From Beijerinckiaceae bacterium (GTDB lineage Bacteria > Pseudomonadota > Alphaproteobacteria > Rhizobiales > Beijerinckiaceae), in assembly GCA_030684835.1 (NCBI GenBank), contig JAUXWZ010000157.1, positions 62,001-126,000 of the forward strand: a DNA stretch of 64,000 bases, written 5' to 3'. The translations under genes and the position numbers were made by a program. Below, in pieces: positions 35,811 to 45,055 of this stretch; the stretch's first letter is position 1, and each line of letters opens with the position of its first letter. The notes beneath the pieces are model-generated. The model saw nothing but the letters and a program-made list of their open reading frames with translations. It searched no databases and was not told the origin of the DNA.

Positions 35811-35830
35811 GGGTATCCTTCAGGGTATCC
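35811..35830 (+). promoter_or_regulatory. Paired GGGTATCC motif, copy 3 (possible integrase arm site)
   Basis: GGGTATCC at 35811 and again at 35823, direct copies 12 bases apart. The first begins 62 bases after the CCA of the internal tRNA-Leu copy at 35698-35748, matching the spacing at the two other left-hand junctions. Confidence 0.55.
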
Positions 35831-35949
35831 GGAGCGCTTTTGCTGTTACGAGCACACGCAGTGCCCGCAGCGCCCGCACTGCTCGATATCCCCATCAATT
35901 CTTCCCCAGCTCGCGGGCTATCAACCGCCAGCTTTTCACTAATGGTTGA

Positions 35950-36579
35950 TTCATCCGAAAAATTGCGTTCAACCACGGCGTCACCGTCATTTCACGGTGT
36001 CAGCGCCAGCGCCTTCGCGCCCCCAAGCGGCCGTTCACCCAGAAGCAAATCTGGGCAATTCGCTTTTTCCTCGATCGCGAGAGACGCGTTCGGGACCGTG
36101 CACTGTTGGCAATCGACAGCAAGCTTCGCGGGTGTGACTTGGTCAAGATCAGGATTCGCGATGTCGTCGCCGGAACGGAAATCAGAACCCGAGCGATCGT
36201 CGTTCAGCAGAAGACCGGACGTCCCGTCCAGTTCGAGATCACGAGCGATGTGAGAGCCAGCCTTCTCACTTGGCTCGAACGACGTAGGGGCTCGGCCGAG
36301 GACTATGCGTTTCCGAGCCGGGTCGATCACTCACGCCACATGAGTACAAGGCAGTATGCCCGCTTGGTCGACGAATGGGTGGTCGCGATCGGTCTGCGTC
36401 CAGAAGAGTACGGCACCCACTCACTGCGACGCACGAAGGCATCAATGATCTACAAGGCGACGGGAAACATCCGCGCCATCCAAATCCTGCTTGGTCACTC
36501 GAAGATCGAGAACACGGTGCGCTATCTTGGCGTCGACGTCGAGGACGCGCTGCTTCTGGCGGAGCGAACCGAAATCTGA
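35950..36579 (+). pseudogene. Tyrosine recombinase (phage integrase) relic lacking a start codon
   Basis: The open frame from 35950 to the TGA at 36577 encodes a tyrosine recombinase catalytic domain. It shows IDSKLRGCDL (first Arg), a strand-strand region, THSLRRT (His-x-x-Arg), LLGHSKIENTVRYLG (His and nucleophile Tyr) and a C-terminal VDVEDALLLAERTEI. This is a compact family of about 200 residues. The frame continues upstream to PFTQKQIWAIRFFLDRE, the usual N-terminus, but I find no ATG, GTG or TTG there; the first TTG (36106) would remove the N-terminal 50 residues. It is therefore probably inactivated by loss of its start. Confidence 0.75.
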
Positions 36580-36585
36580 CGTTGA

Positions 36586-36619
36586 GCGGCCATCTGATGC
36601 AGCGTGGATGGCCGCTTTT
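36586..36619 (+). terminator. Rho-independent terminator after integrase relic
   Basis: GCGGCCATC (36586-36594) pairs with GATGGCCGC (36607-36615) through nine G+C-rich base pairs with a 12-base loop, followed by TTTT. It begins seven bases after the integrase stop codon. Confidence 0.8.
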
Positions 36620-36881
36620 GACACACGGTTTACCGGATTGCTCCGACCATCGTGGGGTGGGTTCATGCCTGACCGCTTCTGGGCGCTGAGGTTAGGAAGC
36701 AGCCATCTAGAGAGCAGCTATACCTCGACTGCAACGCGCCCCCGTCTCAGCCATTCAAATGCGTCAATGCACATCTCGTAAGCCGCCATTCGTTCGCGCC
36801 ATGACTTACCAAGACGAGAGATTGATGACGTTACCGCTTCCCAGCATTAAGCGAGTGCACCCAGGTTGACCGCGGTGGCAG

Positions 36882-37250
36882 CTAAACCAGGGGATAAATA
36901 TTACTTAGCTGAACCCCGCTTCGGCTGTTTCCATCAAGTTCGATGACACTGAGCGGGTGCACTCGCCGTTGGAGGGGACGGTCGATCGCGGGAGCGAGAC
37001 CGATATCGTCGATCACCTCCGAAAGTGGAGGCTGGACTGTTCTCGTCTCCAGGTCGAACCGAATCGAGTTCAGGATTGCCCGGTGATGATGGTCGTAGAT
37101 GGCAACGTACTCTCGCGGATGCCAGGACTCCGAAAGGGCGGAATCCACCTCGTCGCGGAACAGCAGGCCCTGCGCGTACAAGGTGAGGGTCGGCCTGGCC
37201 GTCTGCGCGGCGACGTCCCGCGCAAGGCTCTTCAGCTTGTCGGGCAGCAT
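36882..37250 (-). CDS. Hypothetical protein, 122 residues
   Basis: The reading frame has an ATG, balanced composition and no internal frame competition. It begins LPDKLKSLARDVAAQ and contains a SWHPREYVAIYDHHH segment. I do not recognise a family. It lies in a gene-poor stretch between the integrase terminator and the large helicase, on the helicase strand but downstream of it by about 110 bases. It could be a truncated remnant of a longer gene. Confidence 0.4.
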   Translation of the reverse strand: MLPDKLKSLARDVAAQTARPTLTLYAQGLLFRDEVDSALSESWHPREYVAIYDHHHRAILNSIRFDLETRTVQPPLSEVIDDIGLAPAIDRPLQRRVHPLSVIELDGNSRSGVQLSNIYPLV

Positions 37251-37363
37251 GTAGAACCGGACGTTGCCTTAGTCGGCCACGGGTCAGAACCGGTCAACTG
37301 CCGAGGACTGTTCGCGCCACGCGCCTCAGACGAACCTTCCGTGCCGGGACCTTCTGGTCGGTA

Positions 37364-40300
37364 TCAGCTCCTCTCCAGCAACAACTGCAGCGCGGCCTTA
37401 AAGCGTTCCCTCGTCGCGGCTGCGAGCCGCCCGAGCCCAAAGTGGTCTTGCATCCTGCGCACGGCACCCTCGTCGTCGCAGCCGGGGCTGCGCAGTCTGG
37501 CCGCGAGGCTAGCTAGTTCAGGCAGCGGGATGTCCACATGCGGACGTGAGGCGGACTCGCGGTAATCCGGCAGCTTGTCAGCGGAGAGCCCTTGCGGCCA
37601 GATGATCTCGCGCTCGCCGTCGATCGTCGTAGCGAATCGCCCTTCGCCCAACGCTGAACGGATCGCGCCCCGGATCAGGTCCTTGGCGCGCTGGAAGCCG
37701 TGGGCGCGCGACACACGCGTGACGAGCACGTCGAAGTAGATCGGCCCTTCGACGGCGACCACATGATCGGCCATGGCGCGCAAGCGTGGAAGATAGTCCG
37801 CGTCGTAGAACCGTTCGGCCTCCGGCGCGAAGACAGATGCGGGATCAGCGATTTCGTAGCGAGAAACAGCAGGCGATCTGACCGCCCCCGCGGCCGGTTC
37901 GGCGGCACGGGCGTACACCTTCGCCATCGGCTCCGGGAGCTCATTGATCGCACAGGGTGGAGCTGCAGGCGCAGAAACCGGCTCCACCGGCACGCTTTCC
38001 TCGACTGCCGCCGCCTCCGCCTCATCATCCATGACCGGCTCCTCGACCACAAGCCCCGGCGACTCGACGGTGAGACTCCTCCGGTCTTCTTCGAGATCGG
38101 CGACTAGCCGCGCGTGGATCTTCTCCAGCGCTGCGGCGCCGTCCATCCACCATTCCGTGCTCCAGATGCGGCGGATGCGCCAGCCGAGACCGGTGAGCAC
38201 CATCTCGCGCAAGCGATCACGATCGCGCGCGGTGGCGGACCGATGATACGTGGCCCCGTCGCACTCGACGCCGGCCAGATAACGTCCCGGGTAATCGGGA
38301 TGCACGACGCCGAGATCGACGCGAAAACACGAGACGCCGACCTGGGGATGAACCACCCAGCCACGCGCCTCCAGTGCCCGCATAACGGCCTCCTCGAACG
38401 GCGACTCCACGTCCCTGCCCGTGGGGGCAAACGATTCGGCGATGGCGCGGACGCCACTTTGCGCGAACTCCAAGAAGTGCTTGAAGTCCACCACGCCGCG
38501 CGCCCCGGTGCGCCCGAGGTCGATCTGTTCCGGTCGCAAGGTCGCGAACACCGCCAACTCGCGCCGCGCGCGCGTGACCGCGACATTGAGGCGGCGATGA
38601 CCGCCCTCCCCGTTCAAGGATGAAATTTGCGCCGTGACGCGCCCCGTCTGGTCCGGCCCGACAGCAACAAATATGATCACGTCACGTTCGTCGCCCTGCA
38701 CGTTCTCGATGTTCTTGATGAAGATTGGTTCGGTGGTCTGCGTGCGATCGAAATGGCGTTCGAGCGAGGGATCGCTGCGCCGCGCCTGATCCAGAAGGTT
38801 CTCGATGAGTCGCTGCTGCTCGCCGTTGAACGTGACCACGCCGATCGATTCCTTCGCACTCCTGAGGCGCCGCACGACATCGGCCACGACGGCCTCCGCC
38901 TCCTTGCGGTTCACCCTGGCGCCGCCGCGCTCATAGACGCCGCCTTCCACATGGACGTAGCGAACCGCATCGTCCCTCGTGACGGGCGAGGGGAACGTGA
39001 CGAGTTCGCCGCGATAATACTTCGCGTTGGAGAAGGCGATCAGGCTCTCGTGGCGACTGCGGTAGTGCCACGACAGGCGCATGCTGGGAATGTTGGACGC
39101 GAGACATTCGTCGAGAATGCTCTGCTGGCTTTCCACCACGCCGTCATCCATGTCCGGCTCGTCCGCGGCGCGTTGGCCCACACTCGTGGGCGGCAACTGC
39201 TCGGGATCGCCGACGATGACGACCTGCGTCCCGCGCGCGATGGCGCCGATGGCGTCCCACACGGGGATCTGCGAGGCTTCGTCGAAGATGACCACGTCAA
39301 AGGGTTTCGCGTCGGGCGGCAGATATTGCGCGATGGAGAGCGGGCTCATCATCACGCACGGCGCGAGCTGTGTGAGGACGGTTGGAATGCGGCCGAAGAG
39401 CGAGCGCAGCGGCATGTGCCGCGCCTTCTTGCTTATCTCGCGCGCCAGCGTGCCCCATTCCGGATCCTTGCCGAAATTCGTCTGCGTCGGGATCGTGCCG
39501 CCGATGCGCGCACGCACGATCTGTTTCGCGAGGTCGCAGACCTTTTTGTCCGCCGCGACGAAGGCCTCAATGCACGCGTCGTGGCGCTCCGCGAGAAAAC
39601 CGCTGAGGCAGGCGTCGTCGTTGACGATCGTCTCCGCAACCCAACGGGCATAGGCGAATTCGAACACGTCGACGATCTGATGCCCAGGCACGCGCCCCTC
39701 TTCCACAGCGTCGACCAGCGGGTCGAGTCCGCAACCGCGGGCGGCGTGCGCGGCGGCCCGCCAGGTAGCCCATTGCGGAGCCTTGTTGGTGTTCCCCTTC
39801 CAGCGATCCGTACGCGCGATCAACTCCTCCAGCCGGCCGGGCTGGAACTGCAACAGCGGCTCGGACGGATCCAGGCCGATGCAACAGACGAGTTCCGCAG
39901 AGGCGGAACGCACGCTTCGCCATGCGCTCTGCAACACCTGGAACGTCTGGCGCGCCTCTCCGGCGGCGCCGAACAGGTGGCCATACTCGCTCAGGAGCAT
40001 GATGACATGCGCGCGCAGCGCCTCCGCGTTGCCGCTTCGTGCGCCAAACGCGCGCAGCGCCGCGCGCGTCTTCTCAGCCCACACCATCATCGTCTCGAAG
40101 GCGGCTTCGTCCGTGTCGACGCCGCGCCACAGGCGCTCCATGTCCGCGAAGGCCGGACGCAACGTCTCCGCTTCTCCGAGTAGAGCGGCCACGTCCTGGA
40201 GCACGACGAGATCGCGGTCGAGGTCTTCAGCAGGTCCTCTCTTGGCATAGGGCGCGAGCGTCAGCCGCACCTTGTTCTGGCGTGCGGAGCGGAACAGGAA

Positions 40301-43264
40301 GTTCGACGCGCACGCCTCCGCCCAATCGGCCTGCAGGGCGCGCAGATCGAGCCGCGTGACGCCAAGATCGTATTCGGCGCCCAGTTCGGCAATCTTCGCC
40401 CGCGTCCGCTGCAAGACGTCGGACATGGCGCGCAGCGTCCGGATGCGCTCGCTGGCGTCGTCGCCGAGAAGCAGGGCGGCGTCGGCCGCTTCAGGCTTCA
40501 TGAGCTGCGCCGCAAGCAGCGTGAACTGCGGCAGGTCGGCGAAGTCCCACGTGTCGGCCGGCACGGCAATGGCTGCGGCGAACGCTTCGGTCGCGCGTCG
40601 CAGCTCAAGCAGCGCAGGTTGGAATGTCGCGATGAGACGCAGCAGGTCCTGCACCCAGGCAGGCGTCCAGCGTGTCTGTTCGACGCCGCGCAGCGGATGG
40701 ACCGACGGATCGCCGATCGCCTTCAAGGCCGTCGTCAGCTCGCCGCACATCGCGCGCATCGCCGCGAGTTGCTGCGGCGTGTGCGCCGTGCCCGCTGGCC
40801 ATGCGAGCCCCACGTCCGCCAGCCTGTCGCGATCCGCCACCACGCGGCCGAAGGCCTCGTAGGCCGTCATGCCGTTTTCGCGCCGCCGGTGCAGCGCCGA
40901 CACGAGCGCGTTGAGCTGGTCGCGGCGCGTACGCAGCTCCGCCGTCGCGTCGCTCCAGTGCGTCTCGGTGGCGCGAGCGCGTTCGCTCCACGCCAGCTTC
41001 AGCTGCTCGAGCACGCTCGCCTTCTGCGCCTTGGTGGAATGCACCTCGAGGCAGTAAGAGCCGAGGCCAACGTCCTGCAGACGCCGGCGCACCACCTGCA
41101 GCGCCGCCGTCTTCTGCGAGACGAACAGCACCGACTTGCCGTGCGCCAGGCAGTTGGCGACCATGTTGGTGATGGACTGGCTCTTGCCGGTGCCAGGCGG
41201 GCCGAAGAGCACGAAGTCCTTGCCGTGCTGCGCCGCGACGATGGCTGCGATCTGAGAGGAATCGGCTGAGAGCGGCGTGAAGAGATCGGCAGGATCGACG
41301 GCGGCGTCGATCTCCTCCGGCGCGACGAAGGCGCCGGACGACCCGTCGTAGGTATGCGTCGGCGTGTCGATGAGATGTCGCACGACGGCGTTGCGCTTCA
41401 GGTCCGCCGTGCGGTCCACGAGGTCCTTCCACATGAGGTACTTCGTAAACGACAGCGTCGAGAGCACGACGTGCTCGGTCACCTCCCAGCCCTTGATGGC
41501 CTTGATGTGCCGCCGCACGGCCGTCCAGATGGCGGCGACATCGACGCCCTTCTCGTCGCCGGGCAGTTCGCCGTCGAACTGGGGCAATGCGAGGTCGAAA
41601 TCCTGCCGCAGCAATTGCAGCAGCGTCGGGTTGAACCGGATCTCGTCGTCGTGCAGCGCCAGCCGGAAGCCCGAACGCACGCTCTTGCGCTCCAGCCGTA
41701 CCGGCAGCAGCAGCAGCGGCGCGCGATACGGGCCCGCGCCCTCCTTCGGCGTCCACTTCAGGAAGCCTATGCAGAGGTACAAAATGTTGGCGCCGCCCTC
41801 CTCGAAGGCGAGCCGCGCTGCGCGATAGAGCTCCGTGAGGCGCGCTTCGAGCACGTCTTCGCCAACGTTGGTGTGGAGATCGCTGCGCGCCAGCGCACCG
41901 AGGATGAAGTCGCGGCGGCCGTCCTCGTTCAACCGCTGCGCGAAGAGCGCCGCATCACGTCCGTCGCCGTCGAGCACCACGGAGCGGCCATGCAGCTGGA
42001 AGCGCGCGCCGGCCGACAGCATGTCCTCCAGCAGCGCGGGATCGGGACATTCGAGCGGGATCGTGGACTTGCTGTCCTTGAAATTCAGCAGACGATTGCG
42101 CAGCGTGAGATCGAGCAGCTTGCGCTTCCACGTCTCCAGCCGGTCCAACGTCTTGTCGGGCGCGGCGGCGCGCGGCGTCAGATCGTCCTCGAAGGCGGGC
42201 GCCTCCTCCAGCGTCTGCGCGGCGACTGGCGCGGCATCCGGAGCCAGCGAGGGCCCTGAACCGCCGTCGAGCTCCAGCGGCCGGACGCGGGCGATGCGCG
42301 CGCGGTTCACATCGATCGCGAGTTCGAAGCGCGACAGCGCATCTTCCGCGATCTGTTTGCCGCCCTGCGCCACGGCCTGTTTGAATCGCGCCGGCGACTG
42401 GCCCGTCAGCAGCGTCGTCTCGACGAGGATCATATCCTGGAGCTGCACGCGCTTGCGCAACATCTGAGCATCGTCGACGATGGCCGTCGAAAAACTCTCG
42501 TCAGCCAGCCACAGACCCACGAAGGCGTGGCCCTCGGTCAGCACGAGCAACGGATTGAGACCCGCCTGCTCCAGGCACGCCGCATAGAGCAGCGTGAGAT
42601 CGAGACACGTGCCGACCTGACGCGTGAGAACGTCGCCCGGCCCGCGCAACATCTGGCCCGCGCGCTCGAACGACTTCGGCGGAAGCACATAGGCGATGGC
42701 GTGACCCGCGAGGGCGGTCCAAATCGCCTCGGCGATCTCCCACGAGCGCACCTTGCGGCCTTCGCGATACCCGTCGAGCCCCGCGTTGCGCCCTGCCTGC
42801 GCCAGCTTGTCGGACGCCTCGCGCAGGATCACGTCGACGCTGGGGTCCGTCGGCCGCACGAAGGCCGCCAGCAGCTCCGGCGCGGCGTTCATGCCGCCCC
42901 AATGGGAGGGCGGCAGGAGCGTGATCTCGAAGACGTGCTCGGCGACACGCGCGCCGTCGCACTCCACGACCACACGCGCTTCGGCCCGACGCGACACCGT
43001 GAGTCCCGACAGGAAGCCGCCGTCGAGTTTCAGATCGACCGGCCGGATGTGATGCACCGTCTGGTTGGCGATCCGCTCGACCCGCCACAGCCCCGGCGCG
43101 AGAAACGGCGGCTCGGAGGAGACGCGCACCTGAAGGTTCTGCAGATCACGCCCCAGCGTGTTCTCTATGGCCAGCTCGCGAACTATGGGTATGGCGTTTT
43201 GATAGAAGGCGACGTTGACGGCATCCGCCGTCGTGCACGTAACGGTCACCCTGGATTCCGACAT
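37364..43264 (-). CDS. DUF4011-helicase-Vsr protein, Hhe-like anti-phage candidate
   Basis: The 1966-residue protein has an N-terminal DUF4011-type region with a transglutaminase-like stretch (GTCLDLTLLYAACLEQAG near residue 220). A split superfamily 1 helicase follows, with Walker A GPPGTGKS near 690, Walker B VVIFDEASQIP near 1330 and the late motif VQGDERDVIIF. A Vsr-like/MTES_1575 endonuclease domain comes next (SPFEEAVMRALEARGW near 1620, FRVDLGVVHPDY and ECDGATYH), then a DUF3320-type tail. This architecture matches the single-gene DUF4011-helicase-Vsr defence system described from defence-island screens. The start at 43264 is preceded by AGGGGGCGG. Confidence 0.85.
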   Translation of the reverse strand: MSESRVTVTCTTADAVNVAFYQNAIPIVRELAIENTLGRDLQNLQVRVSSEPPFLAPGLWRVERIANQTVHHIRPVDLKLDGGFLSGLTVSRRAEARVVVECDGARVAEHVFEITLLPPSHWGGMNAAPELLAAFVRPTDPSVDVILREASDKLAQAGRNAGLDGYREGRKVRSWEIAEAIWTALAGHAIAYVLPPKSFERAGQMLRGPGDVLTRQVGTCLDLTLLYAACLEQAGLNPLLVLTEGHAFVGLWLADESFSTAIVDDAQMLRKRVQLQDMILVETTLLTGQSPARFKQAVAQGGKQIAEDALSRFELAIDVNRARIARVRPLELDGGSGPSLAPDAAPVAAQTLEEAPAFEDDLTPRAAAPDKTLDRLETWKRKLLDLTLRNRLLNFKDSKSTIPLECPDPALLEDMLSAGARFQLHGRSVVLDGDGRDAALFAQRLNEDGRRDFILGALARSDLHTNVGEDVLEARLTELYRAARLAFEEGGANILYLCIGFLKWTPKEGAGPYRAPLLLLPVRLERKSVRSGFRLALHDDEIRFNPTLLQLLRQDFDLALPQFDGELPGDEKGVDVAAIWTAVRRHIKAIKGWEVTEHVVLSTLSFTKYLMWKDLVDRTADLKRNAVVRHLIDTPTHTYDGSSGAFVAPEEIDAAVDPADLFTPLSADSSQIAAIVAAQHGKDFVLFGPPGTGKSQSITNMVANCLAHGKSVLFVSQKTAALQVVRRRLQDVGLGSYCLEVHSTKAQKASVLEQLKLAWSERARATETHWSDATAELRTRRDQLNALVSALHRRRENGMTAYEAFGRVVADRDRLADVGLAWPAGTAHTPQQLAAMRAMCGELTTALKAIGDPSVHPLRGVEQTRWTPAWVQDLLRLIATFQPALLELRRATEAFAAAIAVPADTWDFADLPQFTLLAAQLMKPEAADAALLLGDDASERIRTLRAMSDVLQRTRAKIAELGAEYDLGVTRLDLRALQADWAEACASNFLFRSARQNKVRLTLAPYAKRGPAEDLDRDLVVLQDVAALLGEAETLRPAFADMERLWRGVDTDEAAFETMMVWAEKTRAALRAFGARSGNAEALRAHVIMLLSEYGHLFGAAGEARQTFQVLQSAWRSVRSASAELVCCIGLDPSEPLLQFQPGRLEELIARTDRWKGNTNKAPQWATWRAAAHAARGCGLDPLVDAVEEGRVPGHQIVDVFEFAYARWVAETIVNDDACLSGFLAERHDACIEAFVAADKKVCDLAKQIVRARIGGTIPTQTNFGKDPEWGTLAREISKKARHMPLRSLFGRIPTVLTQLAPCVMMSPLSIAQYLPPDAKPFDVVIFDEASQIPVWDAIGAIARGTQVVIVGDPEQLPPTSVGQRAADEPDMDDGVVESQQSILDECLASNIPSMRLSWHYRSRHESLIAFSNAKYYRGELVTFPSPVTRDDAVRYVHVEGGVYERGGARVNRKEAEAVVADVVRRLRSAKESIGVVTFNGEQQRLIENLLDQARRSDPSLERHFDRTQTTEPIFIKNIENVQGDERDVIIFVAVGPDQTGRVTAQISSLNGEGGHRRLNVAVTRARRELAVFATLRPEQIDLGRTGARGVVDFKHFLEFAQSGVRAIAESFAPTGRDVESPFEEAVMRALEARGWVVHPQVGVSCFRVDLGVVHPDYPGRYLAGVECDGATYHRSATARDRDRLREMVLTGLGWRIRRIWSTEWWMDGAAALEKIHARLVADLEEDRRSLTVESPGLVVEEPVMDDEAEAAAVEESVPVEPVSAPAAPPCAINELPEPMAKVYARAAEPAAGAVRSPAVSRYEIADPASVFAPEAERFYDADYLPRLRAMADHVVAVEGPIYFDVLVTRVSRAHGFQRAKDLIRGAIRSALGEGRFATTIDGEREIIWPQGLSADKLPDYRESASRPHVDIPLPELASLAARLRSPGCDDEGAVRRMQDHFGLGRLAAATRERFKAALQLLLERS

Positions 43265-43449
43265 TCCGCCCCCTAGCAATCTACCATCATACACGGGCGC
43301 GGCTAGAGGACGCGTCCGCCAGCAAGCGCAGGTGTCCCCGGGGGCGGGCTGTCGCCACTGCTCCAGACCTGATTGACCATGCGCCCTCTTCTACCGAGAG
43401 CGCCCTATTCCGTCCGCCTTTTCCGGCTAGAGTATCCGTTATGATCAAG

Positions 43450-44417
43450 TGTGTTTCGGCGATCCAGGATCGGCTCGCTTTGAGCAGGACGTTTGCGAGG
43501 ATCATAAGCTTTCGCATGATCGCGGTGATGGCGACTTTGGGCGGCTTTCCGCTGGCGACGAGAGCTTGGTACTTCGCCTTCATGTTGGGATTGAAGCGTG
43601 TCGCGGCGAGTGCGGGCATGTAGAGGGCTTGCCGCAAGAGGGCACGTCCTCCACGGAGTGCCGCTTGCCGCGATGCTGCCCGCTATCGCGGGCTATGGGC
43701 GCGAGGCCTGCTAGCGACGCTACCTGTTTGTTGTCGAGCGCGCCGAGCTCGGGCATTTCGATCAGCATGGTGATCGCGATTGCTTCACCAATGCCAGGTA
43801 AGGAAGTGAGGACATCGAAAGCGAGCTTGAAGGCCCGGCTCTTGTTTCAAGCCCGCCTTCAGAGCTGCATCGATAGTGATGATCTGCCGGTCGATCTAAG
43901 CGAGCCGCTGGGCGGCGTGTCTTTTCAGGAGGGGCGATCGGCAGGCGGCATGACGGTTCTTGGCGGCTGCTCGATCCTTCACGAGACCAAGTCTGGCGAC
44001 GTGCAACTCCTTCATGCTGTCGAGGATTTCGTTTGGAATCGGTCGGGATGGCGGCTCAAGGAGTGCGCCCATCCGCGCCAACATGGCGGCATCAACCGTG
44101 TCGGTCTTGGCATTGCAGCCAATCGCTTCGGCAAATCGTCGTGCTTGCCGCGGGTTGACCTTGGCTAGCGATAGGCTGGCCGCCCACAGCTGGCGCTCGA
44201 AACCATGGTGATAGCGACCGGTTGGCTCGAACACGATGCGCACAACCATATATTCGGCCAGCCAACCCAGGAGCGCCTGGATGCCCTTGGGGTCATTGGC
44301 AAACTTACGGGCGATGCCCGCAGGGTGAAGGTACACATCGAGCGTCGCTTTGGAGATGTCGACGCCGACGTTCTGGGCTATGATAGTCTCCATCTTTTCC
44401 AGTCCTTTGCTTGTCAT
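43450..44417 (-). pseudogene. IS110-family transposase, disrupted
   Basis: The N-terminal DEDD domain is clear (GVDISKATLDVY, FEPTGRYHHG, KTDTVDAAMLARMG) in the frame from 44417 to 43896. There an AAG-type codon has become TAG. Reading on, an extra T near 43845 and a small deletion near 43660 shift the frame. The fragments ITMLIEMPELGALDNKQVASLAGLAPIARDSG and RQALYMPALAATRFNP complete the C-terminal Transposase_20 domain in two other frames. One nonsense and two frameshifts make the element dead. IS110 elements lack terminal inverted repeats, so exact ends are not visible. Confidence 0.85.
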
Positions 44418-44523
44418 GCGGGCCTGACGCCCGCGTATCCGTCCAGGTCACAGGAAAAGAGAAGGGTGATCAGACTCTAGCTCGGCCCCTGACGGCCAGC
44501 ATTTTTACGATCCATCCCTTCCC

Positions 44524-44557
44524 GCCGCCGCCGAGTTTGCGGCTCGTCGGCGGCGGC
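44524..44557. repeat. GC-rich inverted repeat
   Basis: GCCGCCGCCGA (44524-44534) and TCGGCGGCGGC (44547-44557) form an 11-bp perfect inverted repeat with a 12-base loop, between the IS110 and IS630 remnants. No T-run follows on either strand, so it is not a typical terminator. It may be an IS-associated end or hairpin. Confidence 0.4.
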
Positions 44558-44605
44558 CGATCTTCGCAGAAAGGCCGGCAACTTCATAAGACAAGCATTT
44601 TTCCA

Positions 44606-44749
44606 TCAGCTTGCATCGTATCCTGCGGCGATGAGGTTGTTACGGCATTCGACTGGCGTGAAGCGTTTGATGGTGTCTGCAATCGCCTGCCAAAGATCGG
44701 ACATGGTTCGCGCGGCGGGGGCGCGCAGCAGAGCTTTGAGCTTGGCGAA
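44606..44749 (-). pseudogene. IS630-family transposase, C-terminal fragment
   Basis: The reverse frame ending at the TGA 44606-44608 reads FAKLKALLRAPAARTMSDLW, then QAIADTIKRFTPVECRNNL and IAAGYDAS, the typical C-terminus of IS630 transposases. The similarity stops abruptly near 44749, where the upstream part has been lost. Only 47 residues remain. From here to 45055 I see no gene; this stretch presumably holds the promoter of the Rieske gene. Confidence 0.75.
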
Positions 44750-45055
44750 GATGAGACACTACCTGCTCCGTCGCATCGTTGACAGCATATCCGTCAATGA
44801 TACCCTCTGTAGATAAGCGAGCTATTGAGCGCGTTGAACAAAATCGTTTCACGGGAGGACGCGCATGGTCTGTAGCCATCTCATCACGTCGCAACGCCGC
44901 GTTCTCTGCGGCAGCCTTGATATGCATTTCGCTTGGTTATCTCGCGGAAACCCCACAGCGGCGGTATCAGTACGCTCACGGCCCCCGCTGGACGCTGGCG
45001 CAATGCCACCGTTTGAACGGTGACTCAAGCGGGCAGACCTGACGGAGCCTGATCC

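Noticed and set aside
38627-40183. Long plus-strand open frame of 518 codons
   Set aside because: It lies fully antisense to the conserved helicase gene and has Arg/His/Asp-rich composition typical of a high-GC shadow frame.
40605-41756. Minus-strand frame of 383 codons inside the helicase gene
   Set aside because: It is an alternate frame of the helicase with Arg/Ala/Gly-rich, motif-free translation.
43450-44417. Functional IS110 element
   Set aside because: One stop codon and two frameshifts break the transposase.
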